From: Maricaulis parjimensis
GTDB taxonomy: Bacteria > Pseudomonadota > Alphaproteobacteria > Caulobacterales > Maricaulaceae
DNA: 64,000 nucleotides
NCBI RefSeq assembly: GCF_016817355.1
Contig: NZ_JADOTT010000006.1
Coordinates: forward strand, 149,216 to 213,215
Reading direction: 5' to 3'
Shown here: piece after piece, positions 18,032-27,263 of the stretch
Numbering within the stretch: the stretch's first letter is position 1
Layout of the letters: each line of letters begins with the position of its first letter
The notes under the pieces: generated by a model
Told to the model about the DNA's origin: nothing
Seen by the model: the letters and a program-made list of their open reading frames with translations, nothing else
The model's database searches: none
Translations under genes and position numbers: made by a program

Positions 18032-18201
18032 TCTTTCTGCGAGTCTGAAGGCGGGATCGGTTTGTCGTCATCCATCAGGATGCGATGGGCCGCCCCGTCC
18101 AGATCGTCAAACTGGCCGGATTTCATGCTCCACATGAAGGCGAGGAGGCCCAAGCCCCCCATGCCAAGGGCCACAGGGATAAGCCAGATCAGAACAGACA
18201 T
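18028..18201 (-). CDS. ccoS: cbb3-type oxidase assembly protein CcoS
   Basis: A 57-residue single-span protein, MSVLIWLIPVALGMGGLG at the N-terminus, then FMWSMKSGQFDDLDGAAHRI, the family hallmark (FDDLDGxAxRIL). CcoS is needed for cofactor (heme b/copper) insertion into the oxidase. Its ATG overlaps the fixI TGA by one base (TGATG), showing translational coupling. Its TAG overlaps the end of the DUF2189 gene on the other strand. The C-terminal tail DDDKPIPPSDSQKD is acidic and variable. Confidence 0.95.
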   Translation of the reverse strand: MSVLIWLIPVALGMGGLGLLAFMWSMKSGQFDDLDGAAHRILMDDDKPIPPSDSQKD

Positions 18202-20381
18202 CAGCGCGACAACCGCAAAGCGTTGAGAGTAACCAGAATGGACGAGCCTGACATGGCGATGGCCGCCACGAGCGGGGTGACAAAGCCGAACACGGCAAGC
18301 GGCACGGCGATCATGTTGTAGACAACGGCGAGGCCGAAATTCTCCAGCACGCGGCGCTTGGCCCCGCGGGACACGTCCAGAGCGATGACGGCACTGTCCA
18401 GCTTGTCAGCCTGCAGGACGAAATCAGCGGCCGCTTGGGAAATCTCGGCGGCCGAAGCCAGCGAGATCGAGACATCGGCAGCCGCCAGGGCGGGCGCATC
18501 ATTGATGCCATCGCCGATCATCGCGACGCTGCGCCCTTGCGCCTTGAGCGCTTCGAGACGGGCGATCTTGTCCTGGGGTTTCAGTTCGGCCTGCCAGGTA
18601 TCCAGACCCAATTCTCGGGCGATAGACGCCACCGGACCGGTGCGGTCACCGGAGAGGAGTTCCACCTGGCAGCCGCGCTCTTGAAGCGCCTTGATGGTGG
18701 CCTTGGCGTCCGCGCGCAACTGGTCCTGGAAGCGGAAACAGACGGGTTCCTGATCGCCGATCTGCAGCCAGGCTTCGGTATAGGCGTCTTCCGCGGTCTC
18801 GATACCGAGCCAGCGCGCAGAGCCGAAACGGATGGTGACACCCGCCTCGACGGCCTCGACGCCGCCGCCGGAGACTTCCCGGGCATCGCCGGTCACCTCG
18901 CCCATGCCGGCCGCATCGGCGACAGCGCGGGACAGGGGATGCCGGCTGGTGCGGGCGAGACGCGCCGCGGTTTCAAAGTCCGTATCGGCAATATCGGACC
19001 GGTTGATGAGGCGCGGACGGCCTTCCGTCAGGGTGCCGGTCTTGTCGAAGACGGCCGTGTCGATCCCGGCCAGGCGTTCCATGGCATCGCCGGACTTCAC
19101 CAGCACACCTTCCCGATAGAGGCGGCCGGAGGCGACGACCTGCACAGCCGGCACGGCCAGCCCCAGCGCACAGGGACAGGTGATGATCAAAACGGCAATC
19201 GCATTGATGATGGCCGGACGGGCCTCGCCGCCAATGATCAGCCAGCCCACCAGGGTGAGTGCGGCCAGGGAGTGCACGACGGGGACATAGAGTTTGGCGG
19301 CCCGGTCGGCGAGCTTCACATAGCGCGAGCGGGATTGTTCCCCGGCCTCGACGAGGCGGGTGATCTCGGCGAGCAGGGAATTGTCGCGGTCGGCTGTGGC
19401 TTCCAGGACCAGTTTGGCATCCAGATTGAGCATGCCGGAGAAGATCTCGGTGCCAGGTCCGGCTTCCACCGGCTGGGTTTCCCCGGTGACCAGGGAGCCA
19501 TCCAGTGCGCCCTGCCCTTCCACGACGACAGCATCCACAGGGACACGGTCACCGGCGGCCAGAACCAGCCGGTCCCCGGCCAGAACGTCACGCGCGGGAA
19601 TGGCTTCCACACGCCCGTCCGGACGCAGGCGGTTGGCGGTGGCGGCCTGCATGGCGGCGAGGCCGCGCGCGGCTTCACCGGCCCGCGCCCGCAGGCGCAT
19701 GTCGAGGAAGCGGCCGATCAGCAGGAAGAAGAGCAGCATCACGGCGGCGTCGTAATAGGTGTGGCCGTGACCGATGAAGGTTTCCCAGATGGACAGGCCA
19801 CAGGCCAGGAAGACCGCCAGGGAGATCGGCACATCCATGTTCACATGGCCATTGCGCAGGGCTGTCCAGGCCGAGCGGAAGAAGGGCTGGCCGGCATAGG
19901 CCGCGGCGGGAAGCACGATGAGGGCTGAGATGCGGTGCATCAGCGACTGCATCGTCTCAGTCATTTCCATGCCCCCGGCCCAGACCGAGATGGAGAGCAG
20001 CATGACATTGGCCATGGCAAAGCCGGCCACGGCCATGGCGCGCAGGAGTTTGCGCTCTTCTTCCTTCTGGGGGTCGGCTTCGCTTTCCGGCTCATAGGGC
20101 GTGGCGGGATAGCCGATCGAGCGAAGCTTGGAGACGTATTCACTGGCAAGGGCCGGATCACCGCGCCAGGACAGGGCCAGGCGGCCCGTCGACAGGTTCA
20201 GGCGGGCATTCTCAACCCGCGGGTCTTCGCGCAGTCCGGATTCGATGCGGGCGATACAGCCGGCGCAGACGGCGCCGCGCACGAGCAGGTCGAGACGCGA
20301 CTGGCCATCGGCAATCCGCACGAAAGCCTGCGGGTCGACCTGGCTGGATGTGTCCAGATGCGAGCTGTCTAGGGCAGCCAC
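18201..20381 (-). CDS. ccoI: copper-translocating P-type ATPase CcoI/FixI
   Basis: Heavy-metal P1B-type ATPase of 726 residues that exports Cu(I) for cbb3 oxidase maturation. The N-terminal metal-binding domain has GAVCAGCIARIE (about 36-47). There are eight membrane segments with the transport motif CPCALGL, the phosphorylation site DKTGTLTEG, and the hinge GDGINDAPALAAADVSI. The start overlaps the end of ccoH by 13 bases and the stop overlaps ccoS. All catalytic and metal residues are intact. Confidence 0.97.
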   Translation of the reverse strand: MAALDSSHLDTSSQVDPQAFVRIADGQSRLDLLVRGAVCAGCIARIESGLREDPRVENARLNLSTGRLALSWRGDPALASEYVSKLRSIGYPATPYEPESEADPQKEEERKLLRAMAVAGFAMANVMLLSISVWAGGMEMTETMQSLMHRISALIVLPAAAYAGQPFFRSAWTALRNGHVNMDVPISLAVFLACGLSIWETFIGHGHTYYDAAVMLLFFLLIGRFLDMRLRARAGEAARGLAAMQAATANRLRPDGRVEAIPARDVLAGDRLVLAAGDRVPVDAVVVEGQGALDGSLVTGETQPVEAGPGTEIFSGMLNLDAKLVLEATADRDNSLLAEITRLVEAGEQSRSRYVKLADRAAKLYVPVVHSLAALTLVGWLIIGGEARPAIINAIAVLIITCPCALGLAVPAVQVVASGRLYREGVLVKSGDAMERLAGIDTAVFDKTGTLTEGRPRLINRSDIADTDFETAARLARTSRHPLSRAVADAAGMGEVTGDAREVSGGGVEAVEAGVTIRFGSARWLGIETAEDAYTEAWLQIGDQEPVCFRFQDQLRADAKATIKALQERGCQVELLSGDRTGPVASIARELGLDTWQAELKPQDKIARLEALKAQGRSVAMIGDGINDAPALAAADVSISLASAAEISQAAADFVLQADKLDSAVIALDVSRGAKRRVLENFGLAVVYNMIAVPLAVFGFVTPLVAAIAMSGSSILVTLNALRLSR

Positions 20382-20839
20382 AGATCATGCTCCATCTCGA
20401 AGGGGGCATCCCCTTCATTGACGGCGCGCAAATGCCACTGGCCGCTGTCCGCACAGGTCAGCGGAACCTCATAGAGACCGGTGCGGGCCTCCTGGAAGGC
20501 CAGCGAACAATCGCGGCCGGTATCGGTCGGATGGTTGAGCGAGCCGGCCAGGCTGAGGCCGGACACCGGAGCACCCTCGGCATCGAGCACTTCAACCAGC
20601 AGGCGCTGCTCCACCACATTCACGCGGGCCGTCCAGCCCAGCTCAGCCTGGGCATGCCGCCGGTTCAGCGTGTCGTTGTAGTTGAGCCCCTGATAATAGG
20701 AGCGCGGCACATCCTCGCCGGGATGGGTACGGACCGCCATGGTGATGAAGGTCGCATTCACGCCGATGGTCACACCGAAGAAGAGCAGGATCATCACCAG
20801 GACGTGCCAGCCCCGCACGGGGTTCAGGAAGCCTCTCAT
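20369..20839 (-). CDS. ccoH: FixH/CcoH family protein
   Basis: A 156-residue membrane-anchored protein needed for cbb3 oxidase assembly or stability. There is one N-terminal transmembrane segment (about 12-34, VLVMILLFFGVTIGVNATF), then a periplasmic FixH domain starting YYQGLNYNDTLNRR, the family signature. The start overlaps the last codon of ccoG (four bases) and the end overlaps ccoI by 13 bases, so expression is coupled within the operon. Confidence 0.95.
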   Translation of the reverse strand: MRGFLNPVRGWHVLVMILLFFGVTIGVNATFITMAVRTHPGEDVPRSYYQGLNYNDTLNRRHAQAELGWTARVNVVEQRLLVEVLDAEGAPVSGLSLAGSLNHPTDTGRDCSLAFQEARTGLYEVPLTCADSGQWHLRAVNEGDAPFEMEHDLWLP

Positions 20840-22320
20840 TCGCCTGCTCCGGTAATGATCATGGAGGGTGTGGTCGCCGTTTCGCCGGTGGTGCGGTCGG
20901 TGACGCGGAAGCGGAGTTCCTCACGCGGGCCGTCGACCGCATCTGCCGGAAGCGTCAAGTATAGCACAAAATCGCGGGTCCGGTCGGCTTCAATGCTCAG
21001 CTGCATCGGATCGTCTTCCGGTGCACCCAGCACCCGGACCTGGATGGACGGATCGCCTTCGACGACCAGATCCATGATGCGGGGTTCATTGGCTTTGTTC
21101 ACGACTTTCAGAGTGTAGCCATTGCGCACGGAACCGTCGGACAGGATGACGTAATTGGGATTGCGGTCGCGCTGGGAGTTGAGTTCCAGCTCGGTCCGGT
21201 TGACCAGCGCCCCCAGCATGACGGCCGCCACGATGAGGAAGGCCGTGGCATAGACCATGGTGCGCGCCCGGAAGAAGCGATAGCGCGGCTTCTCGCCCTT
21301 TTCGAAACGCTCGACATTGTCGTCGGTCTCATAGGTGATCAGACCGGTTGGACGGCCGACCTTTTTCATGATGTCGTCGCAGGCATCGATGCACAGGGCG
21401 CACTGGATGCATTCCAGCTGCGAGCCCTCGCGGATGTCCACGCCCATCGGGCAGACAGCGACGCACTGTTTGCAATCAATGCAGTCGCCGCGGTCATCCC
21501 AGCTTTCGGACTTCTTGTGGGCGCCGCGCGGTTCACCCCGGTCGAAGCGGTAGGTGACGTTGAGCGCTTCACGGTCCGTCATGGCCGCCTGGATACGTGG
21601 CCAGGGGCACATATAGGTGCAGACCTGTTCCCGCATCGTGCCGGCCAGCGTGTAGGTGGTGAAAGTCAGGACACCGGCGAAGAGATAGGAGGATGCCGCG
21701 GCCTGGCCGGTGAAGAAATTGGCCAGCGTGTCATAGGCATCGTGGAAATAGAGGATCCAGGCCCCGCCCGTTGCCAGCGCAATGAGGAGCCAGACTGTGT
21801 GCTTGCCGACCTTGCGCCAGAGCTTGTTGAAGGACCAGGGCGATTTGTCCAGGCGCATGCGGGCATTGCGGTCGCCCTCAAAGGCCCGCTCCACCCAGAT
21901 GAAGAGATCGGTCCAGACGGTTTGCGGGCAGGCATAGCCACACCAGACCCGGCCGAAGAGCGCGGTCGCCAGGAAGAGCGCCAGCGCGGCCAGGATCAGA
22001 AGGCCCGTAATGTAATAGACTTCCTGAGGCCAGATCTCGATGAAGAAGAAGTAGAAACGGCGGCCGGCGAAATCGACCAGCACGGCCTGGTCCGGCGCGT
22101 CAGGACCGCGATCCCAGCGCAGGAAGGGCACGATGTAGTAGATGCCCAAGGTCACGGCCATGACCAGCCATTTCAGGGACCGGAATTTGCCGTGGGCCAG
22201 TTTGGGGTAAATCTGCTCGCGCTTCTTGTAGAGTTCGCGCGTGTCCGCTGCGTTGACCGCCTCGGCTTTCGATTGCCGGATGCCAGGCGCCGCCATGGCG
22301 TGTTTTTTTTGTTCGCTCAT
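20836..22320 (-). CDS. ccoG: cytochrome c oxidase accessory protein CcoG (FixG)
   Basis: A 494-residue polytopic membrane protein with a ferredoxin-like domain. The cluster-binding cysteines are seen in CIDCKQCVAVCPMGVDI and CIQCALCIDACDD (about 275-315), plus a GYACPQTVWTD motif (about 132). CcoG is known to reduce or supply Cu for the oxidase. The C-terminal Ig-like FixG domain is periplasmic. It follows ccoP by 41 bases and overlaps ccoH at its stop. Confidence 0.96.
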   Translation of the reverse strand: MSEQKKHAMAAPGIRQSKAEAVNAADTRELYKKREQIYPKLAHGKFRSLKWLVMAVTLGIYYIVPFLRWDRGPDAPDQAVLVDFAGRRFYFFFIEIWPQEVYYITGLLILAALALFLATALFGRVWCGYACPQTVWTDLFIWVERAFEGDRNARMRLDKSPWSFNKLWRKVGKHTVWLLIALATGGAWILYFHDAYDTLANFFTGQAAASSYLFAGVLTFTTYTLAGTMREQVCTYMCPWPRIQAAMTDREALNVTYRFDRGEPRGAHKKSESWDDRGDCIDCKQCVAVCPMGVDIREGSQLECIQCALCIDACDDIMKKVGRPTGLITYETDDNVERFEKGEKPRYRFFRARTMVYATAFLIVAAVMLGALVNRTELELNSQRDRNPNYVILSDGSVRNGYTLKVVNKANEPRIMDLVVEGDPSIQVRVLGAPEDDPMQLSIEADRTRDFVLYLTLPADAVDGPREELRFRVTDRTTGETATTPSMIITGAGE

Positions 22321-22361
22321 GACGGCGCTCTAGCCTGTCTCCAGCCTATTGACGATGCGAC

Positions 22362-23291
22362 CTAGCGCCCCGTGGGACCGTTCGCCGCACCATCGGATTC
22401 ACCGCCGCCCAGCAGATAGACATAGGCGGCCAGGGCATCGATCGTCGCTGCATCCAGACGGCCTTCCCAGCTCGGCATGACGCCGTAGGGGCCGCGATGG
22501 ATGATGTCGATCACCTGGTCCCGCTCACTGCCATAGAGCCAGTCGCGGTCGGTCAGGTTCGGGGCCCCCTGCAAGCGGTCACCACTACCGTCTGCCATGT
22601 GGCAGCTGGCGCACTGGGCCTGATAGATCGTGGCCCCGTGGGCGATCGCCTCCGCGTCGGCCTCATGGCCGGACAGGGAGAGGACATAATCGGCCACATC
22701 CGCAATCTCCGAACGCGACAGGAGTTCGTCACGGCCGAAGGACGGCATTTGCGAGAAATGCGTGTCCGGATGGTCCGTCCGGATGCCGAAGCGGATCGTG
22801 GTGCGGATTTCCTCATAGGAGCCGCCCCACAGCCAGACATCATCATTCAGGTTCGGATAGCCCACGAAACCCTGGGCGCCCGCACCGTGACAGGTGGCGC
22901 AATTATCACCGAAGGCGGACTCACCGGCCGCACGGACAAAGCCGAGCAGTTGGGGATCATTCTCGATCTGCTCGATCGAAGCCCCTTCCAGTGCAGCAAA
23001 CCCGCTGGCCCGCTGGGCCTGGAGGTCGGCCACGGCGGCCGCCACATTGGCGCGTTCGGAGTGATCCCGCAGACCGCGCGTGTGGTCGGTCTCTCCGGCA
23101 AGACCCGGCAGGGCCGGCCAGGCCGGCATCAGGACCCAATAGACCACGGCCCAGGCGCAGGTGGCGTAGAAGATCCAGAGCCACCAGCGTGGCAGCGGCG
23201 TGTCGAGTTCCTTGATCCCGTCCCAGGTATGACCCGTGGTCTGGGTGCCCGAGTGGGCGTCGTGCTCAACGTCGTGCTCATTATCGGACAT
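22362..23291 (-). CDS. ccoP: cbb3 oxidase subunit III, diheme cytochrome c (CcoP)
   Basis: A membrane-anchored cytochrome c of 309 residues that feeds electrons to CcoO/CcoN. One N-terminal transmembrane helix (about 31-52, WLWIFYATCAWAVVYWVLM) is followed by two heme c domains with CATCH (GDNCATCHGAG) and CASCH (QCASCHMADG) motifs and downstream Met ligands. The start at 23291 is used because GAGGAC lies upstream and the longer frame translates the ccoQ region. It overlaps the ccoQ end by 11 bases. Confidence 0.97.
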   Translation of the reverse strand: MSDNEHDVEHDAHSGTQTTGHTWDGIKELDTPLPRWWLWIFYATCAWAVVYWVLMPAWPALPGLAGETDHTRGLRDHSERANVAAAVADLQAQRASGFAALEGASIEQIENDPQLLGFVRAAGESAFGDNCATCHGAGAQGFVGYPNLNDDVWLWGGSYEEIRTTIRFGIRTDHPDTHFSQMPSFGRDELLSRSEIADVADYVLSLSGHEADAEAIAHGATIYQAQCASCHMADGSGDRLQGAPNLTDRDWLYGSERDQVIDIIHRGPYGVMPSWEGRLDAATIDALAAYVYLLGGGESDGAANGPTGR

Positions 23292-23475
23292 GGATACCGT
23301 CCTCATTCTGTCCGGACGTCGCCGGTGTATCGGATTCCGTGAGAGGCGTGTTCGCCGCGGCATCGAACCGCGCCTGGTTGCGGGGCCAGAGCGCGTAGGC
23401 CACGACACCCGCAAACAGGAAAACGAAGATCAAAAGCCCCCCGGTCTGGGCGAAGATGGAGAGTGTCTCGTGCAT
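23281..23475 (-). CDS. ccoQ: cbb3 oxidase subunit CcoQ
   Basis: A 64-residue single-span protein (transmembrane at about 12-30) with the family tail motif YALWPRNQARFDAAA. It stabilises the interaction of CcoP with the CcoNO core. It sits four bases after ccoO and overlaps the ccoP start by 11 bases, the canonical N-O-Q-P order. Confidence 0.93.
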   Translation of the reverse strand: MHETLSIFAQTGGLLIFVFLFAGVVAYALWPRNQARFDAAANTPLTESDTPATSGQNEDGIHVR

Positions 23476-23479
23476 CGCC

Positions 23480-24238
23480 CTACCTCAGATTTTCGTCGGC
23501 TTCGGCCTCATAGGTGGAGAAGTCCACCATGGTGCCGAGCACCTGGAGATAGGCCACCAGCGCATCCATCTCGGTGACCCGGGACGGATCGCCATCGAAG
23601 TCACGCATCAGCGCGCCCGGATAGCGTTCCTGGAAACCATCGAAATCCATGGCGTAGGGATCAAGTTGGGTCGTGACGTCGGCCACGGCGGTCTCGATCA
23701 TCTCGTCGGTATAAGGCACGCCGACCAGGCGCAGGGCCCTCAGATTGGCGGCGATATTGTCGAAATCGAGCTCGCTCTCCGCCAGGAAGGGATAGTCCGG
23801 CATGATGGATTCCGGGACCACGGATTGGGGGTCCGTGAGGTGGTCGCGGTGCCATTCATCCGAATACTTGCCCCCGACACGGGCGAGGTCCGGCCCCGTC
23901 CGCTTGGAGCCCCACTGGAAGGGGTGGTCATACATGCTCTCCGCGGCGAGCGAGTAATGGCCGTAGCGCTCGACCTCGTCGCGCAGCGGACGGACCATCT
24001 GCGAGTGGCAATTATAGCAGCCCTCACGGATGTAGATGTCGCGGCCGATCTGCTCGAGCGGGGTGTAGGGGCGCACGCCCTCCACTTCCTCGATCGTGGA
24101 GTCCAGATAGAAGAGCGGGGCGATCTCGACGATCCCGCCGATCGACACGGTGACGAGGACGCCAACCGTGAGGATCAGGGAGTTCTGCTCGAACAGCTTG
24201 TTGTGAAGCTTGCTCCAGCGGCTTTTGGATTGTGCCAT
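23480..24238 (-). CDS. ccoO: cbb3 oxidase subunit II, monoheme cytochrome c (CcoO)
   Basis: A 252-residue membrane-anchored monoheme cytochrome c. The N-terminal anchor (about 18-42) is followed by the heme site [14 protein letters not shown] (about 72-85), which is strictly conserved in CcoO/FixO. The family segments [22 protein letters not shown] and IMPDYPFL are intact. It starts 11 bases after ccoN. Confidence 0.97.
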   Translation of the reverse strand: MAQSKSRWSKLHNKLFEQNSLILTVGVLVTVSIGGIVEIAPLFYLDSTIEEVEGVRPYTPLEQIGRDIYIREGCYNCHSQMVRPLRDEVERYGHYSLAAESMYDHPFQWGSKRTGPDLARVGGKYSDEWHRDHLTDPQSVVPESIMPDYPFLAESELDFDNIAANLRALRLVGVPYTDEMIETAVADVTTQLDPYAMDFDGFQERYPGALMRDFDGDPSRVTEMDALVAYLQVLGTMVDFSTYEAEADENLR

Positions 24239-24249
24239 CAGACGCTCCC

Positions 24250-25902
24250 TTACTCTGCCGGAATGGCGGCGGTTTGAGGCACGACATGCTCGTCTTCCTC
24301 AGTCACGTCGCCCTTGATGGTGCGGTAGACATTGTAGGCCATGATCAGGGCACCACTCAGATAGAGCAGACCGCCGACAGCCCGGATGATGTACTGGATG
24401 TGCATCGCTTCCACGGTTTCCACGAAGGAGAATTCCAGGAAGCCGAGCTCGTTATAGGCCCGCCACATCAGACCCTGCATGATCCCGGCGACCCACATCG
24501 AGGTGATGTAGAGCAGGATGCCGAAGGTCGCGATCCAGAAGTGCCAGTCGACCAGCGCCTTGGAGTGCATGCCCTTGCGCTTCCACAGCCAGGGCACCAG
24601 GCAGTACATGGCACCGAAGGAGATGAAGCCGACCCAGCCGAGCGCACCGGAGTGCACGTGGCCGACGGTCCAGTCGGTGTAGTGCGACAGCGCGTTCACG
24701 GCGCGGATCGACATGACCGGACCTTCAAAGGTCGACATGCCGTAGAAGGCCACGGAGAGGACCAGCATTCGCACGACCGGGTCGGTGCGCAGCTTGTCCC
24801 AGGCCCCCGAGAGGGTCATCAGACCGTTGATCATCCCGCCCCAGGACGGCATCCACAGCATGATCGAGAAGGTCATGCCCAGTGTCTGCGCCCATTCCGG
24901 CAGCGCCGTGTAGTGCAGGTGGTGCGGACCGGCCCAGATGTAGATGAAGATCAGCGACCAGAAGTGGATGATCGACAGGCGGTAGGAATAGACCGGGCGC
25001 TGCACACGTTTGGGGATGAAGTAGTACATGATCCCCAGGAAGCCGGCGGTCAGGAAGAAGCCCACCGCATTGTGGCCGTACCACCATTGCGTCAGCGCAT
25101 CCTGCACCCCGGCGAACAGCGAATAGCTGCGCGAGCCGAGGAAGGAGACCGGAACGGCCAGATTGTTGACCACGTGCAGGACCGCGATCGTCACGATGAA
25201 GGCCAGGTAGAACCAGTTCGCGACGTAGATGTGCGGCTCTTTGCGCTTCCACAGCGTGCCCAGGAAGACCAGGAGATAAACGACCCAGACCAGGGTCAGC
25301 CAGAGGTCGGCATACCATTCCGGCTCGGCATATTCCTTCGATTGGGTAATGCCGATGATGTAGCCGGAGGCCGCGATCACGATGAAGAAGTTATAGCCCC
25401 AGAACACGAACCAGGGCCAAATCCCGCCGGCGATCCGGGTGCGGCAGGTGCGCTGGACCACATAGAAGGACGTTGCCAGCAAGGCATTGCCACCAAAGGC
25501 AAAAATCACCGCCGAGGTGTGCAGCGGGCGCAGGCGTCCGAAATTGGTGAAGCCGAATTGCTCGATATTGAGCACCGGGAAGGCCAGCTGCAGGGCGATG
25601 ATCACCCCGACCAGCAGACCGGCAATACCCCAGAACAGGGTGGCGATGACGCCCGCCTTGATCAGGTTTTCATTGTATTCCCGCTCGTCATCGATCACGC
25701 CGCCGCCGGCAATGGTGCCGACGAGCATGATGATCCCGGTCAGGAAACCGCCCAGGATCAGCCAGGACTGACCTCGCATGGCAGCATCGGGGGCGAAGGC
25801 AGCCGCGAAAAGCGACCACAAAGCCCCAAGAATGGTAATGAGAAAGACGGCTGCCGTGCTGGGATCTGTCCCGGCCCGGCGAAGCCCTTGAGCGATCGAC
25901 AT
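24250..25902 (-). CDS. ccoN: cbb3 oxidase catalytic subunit I (CcoN)
   Basis: Catalytic subunit of the high-affinity cbb3-type terminal oxidase, 550 residues with about 14 transmembrane helices. Heme and CuB ligands can be seen in [19 protein letters not shown] (low-spin heme His), [34 protein letters not shown] and the [13 protein letters not shown] segment. It is slightly longer than usual at the N-terminus (about 60 hydrophobic residues before the core). It heads the ccoNOQP-ccoGHIS operon. No canonical FNR/FixK box (TTGAT-N4-ATCAA) is found in the 197 bases upstream, so oxygen control, if any, uses another site. Confidence 0.98.
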   Translation of the reverse strand: MSIAQGLRRAGTDPSTAAVFLITILGALWSLFAAAFAPDAAMRGQSWLILGGFLTGIIMLVGTIAGGGVIDDEREYNENLIKAGVIATLFWGIAGLLVGVIIALQLAFPVLNIEQFGFTNFGRLRPLHTSAVIFAFGGNALLATSFYVVQRTCRTRIAGGIWPWFVFWGYNFFIVIAASGYIIGITQSKEYAEPEWYADLWLTLVWVVYLLVFLGTLWKRKEPHIYVANWFYLAFIVTIAVLHVVNNLAVPVSFLGSRSYSLFAGVQDALTQWWYGHNAVGFFLTAGFLGIMYYFIPKRVQRPVYSYRLSIIHFWSLIFIYIWAGPHHLHYTALPEWAQTLGMTFSIMLWMPSWGGMINGLMTLSGAWDKLRTDPVVRMLVLSVAFYGMSTFEGPVMSIRAVNALSHYTDWTVGHVHSGALGWVGFISFGAMYCLVPWLWKRKGMHSKALVDWHFWIATFGILLYITSMWVAGIMQGLMWRAYNELGFLEFSFVETVEAMHIQYIIRAVGGLLYLSGALIMAYNVYRTIKGDVTEEDEHVVPQTAAIPAE

Positions 25903-25971
25903 TTGCGCCCCCGGCTGGCTGTTATTGGCCCCGGTGTAGCGCAGATTTCCGCAAAAACTCTATGGCAATTT

Positions 25972-25983
25972 GTCGCGTGCGAC
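25972..25983. promoter_or_regulatory. short dyad in the ccoN upstream region
   Basis: GTCGC-GT-GCGAC is a perfect dyad about 70 bases upstream of ccoN and about 120 bases upstream of the divergent DUF2855 gene. It is the only obvious symmetric site in this promoter region. Confidence 0.25.
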
Positions 25984-26099
25984 GAAACGGTTCTGCGCCA
26001 CATCCTTGACGCGCAGTGGAACACACAGCCGGTCGCGTGTCACCACTTGAACAATCGCTCACCTTCCCGCACACACGTATAAAAATATGGGAGGAAATA

Positions 26100-27158
26100 A
26101 TGGGTTGGTCGCTTTCCATCGACAAGACGTCGATCAATGACGCCAAGATCGCGCAATTTAATGAAACCGCGCTGAAGCCCGGCGAGACCCGCCTGCGCGT
26201 GGATCGCTTTGCGCTGACAACCAATAACATCACCTATGCCGCCTTCGGTCATGCGATGCGCTATTGGGATTTCTTCCCGGGTGAGGATGGCCGCGGCCGG
26301 CTGCCGGTCTGGGGATTCGCGGAAATTGTGGAAAACACGATCGAGGGCCTGGAAGTCGGCGAACGGATCTACGGATATTTCCCCGCCGGCTCGGAACTCG
26401 TCGTCCAGCCGGGCCGGATCGAGGATCAGCGATTCTTCGACATGGCCGAGCACCGGGCCGAACTGGCTCCGGCCTACAACACCTATACGCGCTGTGCCGC
26501 CGACCCGGCCTGGTCAGAGGCGATGGAGCCGGCGCAGATGGTGCTGCAGCCGCTCTTCATCACGGCCTTCCTGCTGGACCATCATCTGCGCGACATGGCG
26601 CAGGGCCCGGTCCTGCTGACCAGTGCCTCCTCGAAGACGGCCATCGCCCTGGCCTTCCTGCTGAAGGCCGCGGGCAAGCCGGCCCATGCCCTCACCTCCA
26701 AGCGCAATGCGGACTTCGTGAAGGGTCTGGATCTCTATGACGGGGTGACGACCTATGACGCGTTGGACGGGCTGACCGGCATGGACCAGGCGGTGATCGT
26801 CGATTTTGCCGGCGACTCGAAACTCAACACGGCGCTGCACGAAACCCTGGCCGGCCAGCTGGCGGCGAATATCCGGGTGGGCGGCGCCCATTGGGAGAAC
26901 AGCGCGCCGCCGAAAGACCTGCCGCCGCCCAAACCGCAATTCTTCTTCGCCCCCGATGCCGCCCGCAGCCTGATCAAGGCCTGGGGGCAGGACGAATTTG
27001 ACCGGGTCTATAAAACCGCCTGGACGAATTTCGCCCATGCCGCCTCCGGCCTGTTCGACTTCACCGGAAGCGATGGCGCGGACGGTTGCCTGGCGACTTA
27101 TGATGCCCTGATCAAGGGCGAAGTCCCGGCCAAGGCAGCGCTTTACGTGACCGCCTGA
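26100..27158 (+). CDS. DUF2855 family protein (MDR-like)
   Basis: A 352-residue protein of DUF2855, distantly related to medium-chain dehydrogenases/reductases. LKPGETRLRVDRFALTTNNITYA (about 26-48), WGFAEIVENTIEGLEVGERIYGYFP, and LLTSASSKTAIALAFLLK (cofactor-binding-like turn) are visible. Catalytic zinc residues are not. The ATG at 26100 follows GGGAGGAAATA; the upstream in-frame start lacks this. It diverges from the ccoN operon, so it may share its regulatory region. The substrate is unknown. Confidence 0.85.
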   Translation: MGWSLSIDKTSINDAKIAQFNETALKPGETRLRVDRFALTTNNITYAAFGHAMRYWDFFPGEDGRGRLPVWGFAEIVENTIEGLEVGERIYGYFPAGSELVVQPGRIEDQRFFDMAEHRAELAPAYNTYTRCAADPAWSEAMEPAQMVLQPLFITAFLLDHHLRDMAQGPVLLTSASSKTAIALAFLLKAAGKPAHALTSKRNADFVKGLDLYDGVTTYDALDGLTGMDQAVIVDFAGDSKLNTALHETLAGQLAANIRVGGAHWENSAPPKDLPPPKPQFFFAPDAARSLIKAWGQDEFDRVYKTAWTNFAHAASGLFDFTGSDGADGCLATYDALIKGEVPAKAALYVTA

Positions 27159-27263
27159 CCGGCCAGGTCCGCGCTGCCGGAAATCTGACGATCTCCTTAC
27201 AACACCCTCATTTGATTTCTGTTTTCAGACAGGATGGCATGGGCGGCGAGAGGAGATCAGTTC

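Noticed and set aside
18435..19928. Plus-strand 497-codon open frame
   Set aside because: Antisense to ccoI, which is complete with all ATPase motifs.
26047..26060. Possible FNR half-site (TTGAACAATCGC)
   Set aside because: Only one half resembles the consensus; the second half does not match ATCAA.
24232..26082. Plus-strand 616-codon open frame
   Set aside because: Antisense to ccoN; His/Asp/Gln-rich translation typical of mirrored membrane-protein codons.
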